A DNA stretch of 6,682 nucleotides from Clostridia bacterium (GTDB lineage Bacteria; Bacillota; Clostridia; Oscillospirales; Acutalibacteraceae): contig CAAEBW010000145.1 of NCBI GenBank assembly GCA_900754145.1, positions 1-6,682 on the forward strand. The letters are read 5' to 3'. The notes below the pieces were generated by a model. That model did no database searches. It saw only the letters and a program-made list of their open reading frames with translations, and was not told where the DNA came from. The position numbers and the translations under genes are program-made. Each line of letters begins with the position of its first letter. Positions within the stretch are counted from its first letter, which is position 1. This document shows, piece after piece, positions 1 through 5,942 of the stretch.

Positions 1-9
1 GCTGATTGT

Positions 10-801
10 ATGAGCGCAATACCCTACGACAGAGTTAAGCTTGCCCGCGACAGCAAAAGACCGACGGGGCTTGACTATATACGCAATATTTTTAAGGGCT
101 TTCTTGAATTTCACGGCGACCGCCGTTATGCCGACGACCATGCCGTAGTAGGCGGAATCGCCTATCTAAACGACAGTCCCGTAACCGTAATCGCTATTGA
201 AAAGGGACATACCGCAAAGGAACGCACCTACCGCAATTTCGGCGCGCCTCACCCCGAGGGCTACCGCAAGGCTCTGCGCCTTATGAAGCAGGCGGAGAAA
301 TTCGGCAGACCCGTTATCTGCTTTATCGATACCTCGGGTGCTTACTGCGGTATCGGGGCAGAGGAGCGCGGTCAGGGTCAGGCAATAGCCGAAAACCTTA
401 TGGAAATGTCTACCCTCTGCGTGCCGGTTATATCGGTCTTGATAGGCGAGGGCGGCAGCGGAGGAGCGTTAGCACTCGCAGTTGCAGACAGGGTATGGAT
501 GCTTGAAAACGCGGTCTATTCGGTAATTTCGCCCGAGGGCTGTGCGAGCATTCTCTGGAAGGACTCCGCAAGGGCGGAAGAGGCGGCGGCAAGCCTTAAG
601 CTTACGGCGGAGGACGCTAAGAGCCTCGGCGTAATCGAGCGTATTTTAAGCGAGAACGATATAGGCAAAAAAGAATTCTATGACCGCATCCGCAGACTTT
701 TAAGCGTTGAATTGGACCTACTGTCGAATGACCCCGATTTGGTCGGTAAGCGGTATGAGCGCTTCCGCCGTATAGGCGTCACTTCACTAATCAAGGAGTA
801 A
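10..801 (+). CDS. accA: Acetyl-CoA carboxylase carboxyltransferase subunit alpha
   Basis: This is the alpha subunit of the carboxyltransferase that, with AccD, moves the carboxyl group from carboxybiotin on AccB to acetyl-CoA. The product is malonyl-CoA for fatty acid synthesis in the cytoplasm. The 263 residues cover the crotonase-like fold. Family motifs seen are HGDR (35-38), [17 protein letters not shown] (from 76), [16 protein letters not shown] (107-122), the glycine-rich [11 protein letters not shown] (146-156, expected oxyanion-hole region) and [11 protein letters not shown] (174-184). It is shorter than the roughly 320-residue E. coli protein and lacks that N-terminal extension, as I recall for clostridial forms. 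Where many bacteria have DTPGAYPG this protein has DTSGAYCG. No ribosome binding site fits in the nine bases before the ATG. That ATG overlaps a possible upstream stop (ATGA, 10-13), so coupling to an upstream gene, most likely accD, is inferred. The next gene starts 2 bp after the stop. Confidence 0.97.
   Translation: MSAIPYDRVKLARDSKRPTGLDYIRNIFKGFLEFHGDRRYADDHAVVGGIAYLNDSPVTVIAIEKGHTAKERTYRNFGAPHPEGYRKALRLMKQAEKFGRPVICFIDTSGAYCGIGAEERGQGQAIAENLMEMSTLCVPVISVLIGEGGSGGALALAVADRVWMLENAVYSVISPEGCASILWKDSARAEEAAASLKLTAEDAKSLGVIERILSENDIGKKEFYDRIRRLLSVELDLLSNDPDLVGKRYERFRRIGVTSLIKE
793..798 (+). promoter_or_regulatory. Ribosome binding site for the acyl-CoA synthetase
   Basis: AAGGAG lies inside the last codons of accA, 5 nt before the ATG at 804. 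It fixes the start of the synthetase gene. It also shows the gene has its own translation signal although it is packed tightly behind accA. Confidence 0.85.
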
Positions 802-803
802 CT

Positions 804-2441
804 ATGAGCATTTACAAAAAATTTTGTACCGAAATCACCGATGAAGACGGCAACCTGAAAAAGCTCACCCTTAATTATCCCGATAATTTCAATTTCGGGT
901 ATGATGTCGTTGACGCTGTTGCTAAGGAAGCTCCCGATAAAAGAGCTATAGTTTGGTGCAATACCGAAAACTCCGAACGCATTTTCACCTTTGCCGACAT
1001 CAAAAAATACAGCAACCAAATGGCAAACGTATTTAGGGATGCGGGCATTAACAAGGGCGACCGAGTAATGCTGGTGCTTAAAAGGCATTACGAGTACTGG
1101 TTTGCCGCCGTTGCGCTTCATAAGCTCGGCGCGGTGATGATACCCGCTACGCATATGCTTACGGTAAGCGACCTTGTATACCGTATAAAGGCTTCAAAGG
1201 TAAAGGCAGTTGTCTGCACCTCGCAAAACGGAGTGCCCGAAAAAATCAAAGCCGCGCTCGGTAAAGCCGAAGCCACCGCAAAGCTTTGGTGCGTACAGGC
1301 GGATGTTGAGGGCTTTACTAATCTTACCGCGGCAATGGAAAAGGCGGACAGCGAGCTTGCCCGCGAAGAAACCCTTGCTACCGACCCGATGATGCTCTAT
1401 TTCACCTCGGGTACAACGGGTAATCCGAAGGGGGTTATACACGATTTCGCCTATCCCTTGGCGCACATTGTCACGGCTAAATACTGGCAGCAGGCGGAGG
1501 ATAACGGACTGCACTTTACCGTTGCCGAAACAGGCTGGGCAAAGGCGTCTTGGGGTAAAATATACGGTCAATGGCTTGTCGGAAGCGCCGTCATGGTTTA
1601 TGATTTTGACAATTTCGACCCGAAACAGCTCACAACCGTTATTAACCGCTACGGCGTAACCTCCTTTTGCGCTCCCCCGACGGTTTACCGCTATCTTGTC
1701 CGCAAGGGTATACCCGATATGCCGTCTTTAAGGCACGCTTCAACGGCGGGTGAGATGCTGGCTCCCGAGGTGTTTCGCAAATTCACCGAGCGCACGGGAC
1801 TTGAGCTGTGTGAGGGCTACGGTCAGACAGAAACTACGCTTTTGCTCGCAAATTTCAAGGGCAAAGCGCCTATAGAGGGCTCAATGGGCACCGTGTCGCC
1901 GTTTTATAATATTGAGCTTCGCAGTAAGAACGGCGCGCCTACACCCGTAGGAGAAATCGGAGAGGTGGTTATCGTTCCTCCCGAAAACGGAAGACAGGTC
2001 GGCGTATTTGCCTCCTATCTCGATAACGAAGAGCAGTACAATTACGTCTGGCGCGGCGGCGTCTATCACACGGGAGACGCAGCATATATGGACGAAAACG
2101 GGCTTTACTGGGTCCACGGCCGTTTTGACGATATTATTAAAACGGGCGGCTTCAGGGTAGGTCCCTACGAAATAGAAAACGTGCTTATGGAGCACCCCGC
2201 GGTTGTGGAATGCAGTGTTATAGGAGTTCCCGACCCTCTGCGGGGGCAGGCGATTAAGGCGGTCGTGATTCTCGGGAGCGGTTATACCCCTTCAAAGGAG
2301 CTGGAGCTTGAAATCAAGGATTTCTGCAACCGAAAGCTTGCAGAGTATAAATGGATTCGCATTGTCGAATTTGTGGACGAAATGCCCAAGACCATAAGCG
2401 GAAAAATTCAGAAGAACCTACAGCGAAAACAGAACTCATAA
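804..2441 (+). CDS. AMP-forming acyl-CoA synthetase, medium/branched-chain (MACS-like)
   Basis: This ANL-superfamily enzyme activates a carboxylic acid with ATP to acyl-AMP and then forms acyl-CoA. All core motifs are present in 545 residues: the P-loop TSGTTGNPKG (201-210), TAGE (314-317), YGQTET (339-344), YHTGD (421-425), the hinge GRFDDIIKTGGFRVG (439-453), and the C-terminal PKTISGK (528-534) with catalytic Lys534. The stretch TGWAKASWGKIYGQW (243-257) and the following region resemble, from memory, the Methanosarcina acetivorans medium-chain enzyme that prefers 2-methylbutyrate. This suggests a short to medium or branched acid rather than acetate or long-chain fatty acid. There is no signal peptide or membrane segment. 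It starts 2 bp after accA and is almost certainly co-transcribed with it, linking it to fatty acid synthesis. The enzyme class is secure. The substrate is inferred; acetyl-, propionyl- or benzoate-type activity cannot be excluded. Confidence 0.93.
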   Translation: MSIYKKFCTEITDEDGNLKKLTLNYPDNFNFGYDVVDAVAKEAPDKRAIVWCNTENSERIFTFADIKKYSNQMANVFRDAGINKGDRVMLVLKRHYEYWFAAVALHKLGAVMIPATHMLTVSDLVYRIKASKVKAVVCTSQNGVPEKIKAALGKAEATAKLWCVQADVEGFTNLTAAMEKADSELAREETLATDPMMLYFTSGTTGNPKGVIHDFAYPLAHIVTAKYWQQAEDNGLHFTVAETGWAKASWGKIYGQWLVGSAVMVYDFDNFDPKQLTTVINRYGVTSFCAPPTVYRYLVRKGIPDMPSLRHASTAGEMLAPEVFRKFTERTGLELCEGYGQTETTLLLANFKGKAPIEGSMGTVSPFYNIELRSKNGAPTPVGEIGEVVIVPPENGRQVGVFASYLDNEEQYNYVWRGGVYHTGDAAYMDENGLYWVHGRFDDIIKTGGFRVGPYEIENVLMEHPAVVECSVIGVPDPLRGQAIKAVVILGSGYTPSKELELEIKDFCNRKLAEYKWIRIVEFVDEMPKTISGKIQKNLQRKQNS

Positions 2442-2466
2442 AAAGCGACCTGCCTGAATGCTTTAA

Positions 2467-2495
2467 TTGCATTTTTACAATAAATATGGTATAAT
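2467..2495 (+). promoter_or_regulatory. Sigma-A promoter with extended -10 for the PAS-SARP regulator
   Basis: The -35 box is TTGCAT (2467-2472) and the -10 box is a perfect TATAAT (2490-2495), with a 17-bp spacer. TGG directly before the -10 box adds an extended -10 element. Transcription should start near 2502, giving a leader of about 60 nt before the ATG at 2563. The near-consensus match suggests strong basal activity unless a repressor acts. Repeats overlapping this promoter are listed separately. Confidence 0.8.
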
Positions 2496-2503
2496 TTACA
2501 ATA
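2474..2503 (+). repeat. Two direct 9-bp repeats, 21 bp apart, across the promoter
   Basis: TTTACAATA occurs at 2474-2482 and again at 2495-2503, start to start 21 bp, which is two helical turns. One copy lies between the -35 and -10 boxes; the other covers the end of the -10 box and the probable start site. Direct repeats set at helical-turn spacing are the usual binding pattern of OmpR/SARP winged-helix proteins, and the gene downstream encodes such a domain. The exact match is directly visible. The operator role is inference, and AT-rich sequence raises the odds of a chance repeat. Confidence 0.4.
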
Positions 2504-2507
2504 TACC
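2488..2507. repeat. Inverted repeat over -10 box and start site
   Basis: GGTATA (2488-2493) and TATACC (2502-2507) form a perfect 6-bp inverted repeat around 8 bp. It overlaps the -10 box and the predicted transcription start. It could be an operator half-site pair for a dimeric repressor. It is short and partly made of the -10 consensus itself, so it may be fortuitous. Confidence 0.3.
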
Positions 2508-2551
2508 GTCAGGCGATATTCCACGGGTTCGGCGGAGATACGCTCTGCGAT

Positions 2552-2557
2552 AAGGAG
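2552..2557 (+). promoter_or_regulatory. Ribosome binding site for the PAS-SARP regulator
   Basis: AAGGAG sits 5 nt upstream of the ATG at 2563 and supports that start. A possible small hairpin (2532-2548) ends four bases before it. Confidence 0.85.
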
Positions 2558-2562
2558 ACGCT

Positions 2563-4563
2563 ATGAATAACATAATCAAAAATACTGAGGAAATATTAAA
2601 CCGCGATATAAGCGGTTTTCACGCATATCTTTTGACGGAACCCGTCCGTTTGAATTATGTGAGTCTTAATTTTTGCGAAATGACAGGCTTTTCCGAAAAG
2701 GAGCTTTTAAGCGAAAAAGAGGATTTGTACGCGAATTTGGTTCACCCCGCCGACCGCAGTCTGTACTACGATTTTTTACAAAGGCTTAAATTAAAGGAGC
2801 AGTCCCTTTCCTGCGAATACCGACTTATAAAAAAGGACGGCACGGTTCTTTTTGTGAACGATACCGTTACCGTAAAAAGGCTTAAGGACGGCAGTCTTGC
2901 GGGCTATTCGGTTCTTACCGATATTACCGATGTAAAAAAAGAAATTGACAATCTGCAATTTCTCAGTCAAACCATTCCTTGCGGATTTATAAAATACACC
3001 TGCGAAAAACAGCCGAAAATTACATACATTAATAAGCAGATGATGAAATTTCTCCAAATTCCCGAACCCGATGAGGGAGAAATAGATTATCTTGAAATGT
3101 ATAAGGACAATATATTTCTTATGATTCCGATTGAGGAGCGCCGCAGATTTGCACTGTATTTAAACCGCGTTTACACGGCGGGTGTGCCCATTGCGGGAGA
3201 AATAACGGTTCTGCGCTGTAACGGGACCCGCGCCCATCTTTTCGGTTGGGTTACAAAGGCGGTCAACGAGCAGGGCACCGAGGAATTTCAAAGCGTATGT
3301 ATGGACGTAACCGAGCGTCATCACGAAAAAATACTCAACGAGGAAAAGCGCTATCTGAAGGCGCTGAACGATATTTACGATAAAATTTTCAAATATGACC
3401 TTTCAAACAATACAGTGAACTGTCTTGACAGCCATAATTCTCCTATGTTTAAATGGCTTGAAAATATCCCTATGCAGATGGAGGACGCAACCGAAAAATG
3501 GATTACGGGGACGGTAATCGAAGAGGACCGCGAAAGGGTCAGGGAATTTTTCAACGCCTTCCGGCGAAAGAATTTATACAAATCAGGCGAGGCTCCTCCG
3601 CAAATATGCTATAAAGCGAGGTCCTCGAGCGGTAAAATCAAAACCTACAGCGGAATATTCCTGAAAATGAACGAGTCCATAAGCTTTTACTGCTGCAGGT
3701 GCGTTCCCGATTCGGAAGAGACCGAGGCTTTAAAGAGCGAAAACATTTCCTTAAAGGAAACCGTGCAGGAGCTGGTTTCACGCTTCAAAGAGGGTATTGC
3801 CGCGTTTGAGGTAAGGAAGGATTACGTTACTCCGCTTTATGCGAGCGATAATGTTTGTGAATTTTTCGGGTTCTCAAAGGAAGAATGGTTGCCCCTTATG
3901 CAGAACAGCACCCTTATTAAGGATTTTGTCTCCCGCAGTAAGGTGGATTATGAGGATTTTGCGGAGCTGCTCAGAACGGGCGAGGCTGAATTTACATACT
4001 ACGATTTAGGAATTAAGGACGAGCGGCGCATTAAGGCAATTTGCTCACCGAAGTCGCCCGAGGCTTCTCCGCGTTATGTAATGCTTTATAACATTGGCGG
4101 CAGTACAACCCTGCCTGACCTTGAAACCGTCGGAAGCCCGACCGTTTATATCCGTACCTTCGGCTATTTTGATGTCTTTGTGGGGGAAAAGCCTATTCCT
4201 TTCCGCAATAAGAAGTCCAAAGAGCTGCTCGCCTTGCTTGTGGACCGACGGGGCGGTTATATAACCTCTGAGGAGGCAATCGGCTTTTTGTGGGAGGACG
4301 AGCCTGTAAGCCCCGTAACCTTAGCGCGTTACCGCAAGGTGGCTTTAAGGCTTAAAAACACCCTGGAGGAATACGGGATTTCCGATGTTGTGGAATCGGT
4401 AGACGGCAAGCGGCGAATAGTAATGGAAAATGTAAAATGCGACCTGTACGACTACCTTTCGGGGAATGAAAAAGATTCACAGCTCTTTAAGGGAAGCTAT
4501 CTTACCAATTACAGCTGGGGTGAAACCACTTTGGCGGAGCTTACAAGAAATATGCTCTATTAA
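2563..4563 (+). CDS. Multi-PAS sensor fused to a SARP/OmpR-type DNA-binding domain
   Basis: This appears to be a cytoplasmic one-component transcription regulator of 666 residues. No membrane segment, kinase, receiver or GGDEF domain is visible. Domains in order: PAS1 at about 14-125, ending in the typical LTDITDVKKE; PAS2 at about 134-255, ending in CMDVTERHHEK; a degenerate PAS-like domain at about 262-382; a short likely coiled helix at 384-408; and a fourth PAS-like domain at about 410-512 (NVCEFFGFSKEEW, 430-442). The C-terminal winged helix spans about 527-640: strands with RTFGYFDVFV (531-540), helix KKSKELLALLVDRRGG (550-565), a putative recognition helix at about 583-603, a wing at 609-621 and the family's CDLYDY (626-631). 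The DNA-binding half matches that of clostridial SARP-type response regulators, but PAS domains replace the receiver. Ligand and target genes are unknown. It has its own promoter and a strong downstream terminator, so it is probably a single-gene unit. Confidence 0.85.
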   Translation: MNNIIKNTEEILNRDISGFHAYLLTEPVRLNYVSLNFCEMTGFSEKELLSEKEDLYANLVHPADRSLYYDFLQRLKLKEQSLSCEYRLIKKDGTVLFVNDTVTVKRLKDGSLAGYSVLTDITDVKKEIDNLQFLSQTIPCGFIKYTCEKQPKITYINKQMMKFLQIPEPDEGEIDYLEMYKDNIFLMIPIEERRRFALYLNRVYTAGVPIAGEITVLRCNGTRAHLFGWVTKAVNEQGTEEFQSVCMDVTERHHEKILNEEKRYLKALNDIYDKIFKYDLSNNTVNCLDSHNSPMFKWLENIPMQMEDATEKWITGTVIEEDRERVREFFNAFRRKNLYKSGEAPPQICYKARSSSGKIKTYSGIFLKMNESISFYCCRCVPDSEETEALKSENISLKETVQELVSRFKEGIAAFEVRKDYVTPLYASDNVCEFFGFSKEEWLPLMQNSTLIKDFVSRSKVDYEDFAELLRTGEAEFTYYDLGIKDERRIKAICSPKSPEASPRYVMLYNIGGSTTLPDLETVGSPTVYIRTFGYFDVFVGEKPIPFRNKKSKELLALLVDRRGGYITSEEAIGFLWEDEPVSPVTLARYRKVALRLKNTLEEYGISDVVESVDGKRRIVMENVKCDLYDYLSGNEKDSQLFKGSYLTNYSWGETTLAELTRNMLY

Positions 4564-4580
4564 GCTATGAGCTGATAATA

Positions 4581-4620
4581 AAAAAACCGAGGCTTTCCTC
4601 TTTTGGAGCCTCGGTTTTTT
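4581..4620. terminator. Bidirectional rho-independent terminator between convergent genes
   Basis: CCGAGGCT (4587-4594) pairs perfectly with AGCCTCGG (4607-4614). The flanking A6 (4581-4586) and T6 (4615-4620) extend the stem to 14 bp. On either strand the GC stem is followed by a run of T, so it can end both the regulator mRNA (stop at 4563) and the importer mRNA (minus strand, stop at 4640). It fills most of the 76-bp gap between the two genes. Confidence 0.95.
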
Positions 4621-4639
4621 ATCGGTATGCTCATATCAA

Positions 4640-5200
4640 TCAGATTTCTATAATTTCGGCGCCGAGCATTTTTGCCTCTTGCCTTGAATGGGTTACTAAA
4701 ATCAAGGCTCTGTTCGACAGGCTTTCGGATATGTGCCGCGCGGCTGAGGCGGTGTTGCCGCCGTCAAGCCCCGTAAAGGGTTCGTCAAGCACGAGATAGT
4801 CATAATTTGCGCTTAATGCGCGGGCAATGGCGGCTCTGCGTTGCATACCGCCCGAAAGCTCGGTCGGCAGACTGTCGGCGGCGGCTTCAAGACCTAACGC
4901 CCTTAAATGGTTACGGGCGGTATTTTCATCCGCACCGATAAGGATTATGTTATCAAGTACGGTTTTAAAGGGTAAAAGTCGGTTTTCCTGAAAAACGACG
5001 GAGGGTAGGGGGCTTCCGCTCCTTTTGATTATACCGCTTTGGGGAGCTTCAAGCCCTAAAATAAGCCTTAACAGAGTGGTCTTTCCGCACCCGCTTTCAC
5101 CGAAAATACAAATCCGAGAGTCCTTTTTAATATCAAGCGAAAAATTATCGAGTACCCTTTTTTCGCCGTAGGAAAAGGATATATTTTCAACGCTTATCAT
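4640..5200 (-). CDS. ABC importer ATP-binding protein (SsuB/TauB-like, compact)
   Basis: This is the ATPase that powers the importer encoded by the two genes before it on the minus strand. It acts at the cytoplasmic face of the membrane. All nucleotide-binding motifs are present in 186 residues: aromatic A-loop Tyr11, Walker A GESGCGKTT (34-42), Q-loop Gln71 in VVFQE, signature LSGGMQRR (115-122), Walker B YLVLDEPF (135-142), D-loop GLD (144-146) and H-loop His171 in VTHS. The protein ends only 15 residues after His171. It therefore lacks the C-terminal tail of the usual 240-260-residue SsuB/TauB/NrtD proteins and is a minimal but apparently complete ATPase. Its start overlaps the permease gene by 14 nt and has its own AAGGAGG. 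The ATPase function is clear; the transported compound is not. Confidence 0.95.
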   Translation of the reverse strand: MISVENISFSYGEKRVLDNFSLDIKKDSRICIFGESGCGKTTLLRLILGLEAPQSGIIKRSGSPLPSVVFQENRLLPFKTVLDNIILIGADENTARNHLRALGLEAAADSLPTELSGGMQRRAAIARALSANYDYLVLDEPFTGLDGGNTASAARHISESLSNRALILVTHSRQEAKMLGAEIIEI

Positions 5201-5942
5201 TTGAAAACCTCCTTGTTACCCGCTTTACAAGCAGCTCAAGCAAGAGAGAGAGCAGGGCTACCGTGGCGGTCACGGCGAAAACCCGCGGGGTTTCAAGATA
5301 GAGCTTTGCGTCCTGTAACAGCTTGCCGAGTGAGTTCGCGGGACGGCAGATAACCTCCGCCGCTACGCCCGATTTCCACGCGAAACCGAGCGCGGAGGTC
5401 GCCGAGGCGATAAAGGACGGCATAATAAAGGGAATTTTTACCTGAAAAAGGGTCTTGGTGGGGCTTAGCCCGAAAACACGTGCCATTTCAAGGTATTTAG
5501 GGTCAAGACCCTCTATCCCGCTCTGAACGGTAGTCCAGATAATCGGCAGTACCATAAGAAAGGAAATAAAAACCGCGAGATAGGCGCTTTTTATCCATAC
5601 AAGGGCTAAAATAATAAAGGAGGCTACAGGCACCGCCCTTATAAGGTGCAGTACGGGTGAAAAAACGGCTTTAAAAACCGAGAACCTTGCGGAAAGCACC
5701 GCCCCCACTGTGCCTACTATTACGCCGAGTATGTAGCCCGCCGTTATTCTGAGCATTGAAAAGAGCACCGCGCGCCAAAATTCGGCGGCAGAGCTAAGCT
5801 CTATAAGTGTTAAAAGAACCGCCTTCGGGTAGGGGATTAAAAGCTCCTGTCCGACAGCGGCGGCGGATAACTGCCATACCGCGAGCCAAAGCAGCGATAC
5901 GGCAGTCCATTTAAGAAATTTTTTAAGCTTATTTTGCTTCAT
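5187..5942 (-). CDS. ABC importer permease (SsuC/TauC/NrtB-like)
   Basis: This inner-membrane channel subunit of a type I importer has 251 residues. The N-terminus is basic (KQNKLKKFLKW) and leads into a first hydrophobic segment at about 12-30. Further hydrophobic segments lie at about 66-86, 104-115, 119-138, 176-196 and 220-240, consistent with five or six membrane passes. The coupling helix motif is visible as LEMARVFGLSPTKTLF followed by KIPFIMPS (151-176); it replaces the consensus EAA with EMA but keeps the glycine and the IP pair. It contacts the ATPase encoded next. The start ATG (5942) lies inside the end of the binding-protein gene, a 14-nt overlap, and no good ribosome binding site precedes it, so translational coupling is likely. 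The family covers sulfonate, taurine, nitrate and thiamine-precursor importers; the substrate is undetermined. Confidence 0.94.
   Translation of the reverse strand: MKQNKLKKFLKWTAVSLLWLAVWQLSAAAVGQELLIPYPKAVLLTLIELSSAAEFWRAVLFSMLRITAGYILGVIVGTVGAVLSARFSVFKAVFSPVLHLIRAVPVASFIILALVWIKSAYLAVFISFLMVLPIIWTTVQSGIEGLDPKYLEMARVFGLSPTKTLFQVKIPFIMPSFIASATSALGFAWKSGVAAEVICRPANSLGKLLQDAKLYLETPRVFAVTATVALLSLLLELLVKRVTRRFSNDKR
5208..5214 (-). promoter_or_regulatory. Ribosome binding site for the ABC ATPase
   Basis: Read on the minus strand, AAGGAGG lies 7 nt before the ATG at 5200, inside the last codons of the permease gene. It supports the ATPase start chosen here. Confidence 0.85.

Noticed and set aside
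678..1154. 158-codon open frame on the minus strand
   Set aside because: It lies antisense to the end of accA and the start of the acyl-CoA synthetase, both with strong family motifs. The translation shows no recognisable domain.
1194..1659. Overlapping open frames on both strands inside the synthetase gene (1194-1571 minus, 1210-1392 plus, 1468-1659 plus)
   Set aside because: These are shadow frames within a well-supported ANL enzyme; the products have low complexity and no family features.
1881..2195. 104-codon minus-strand frame
   Set aside because: It is antisense to the conserved YHTGD and hinge motifs of the synthetase, with no own features.
2457..2476. AATGC-TTTAATT-GCATT followed by TTT, as a terminator for the accA operon
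   Set aside because: The stem is only 5 bp with two GC pairs and a very short T run, and it overlaps the -35 box. It is too weak to call, so read-through from the upstream operon into the regulator remains possible.
2791..3581. Minus-strand frames at 2791-3057 and 3375-3581
   Set aside because: They are antisense to the PAS domains of the regulator and have no recognisable protein features.
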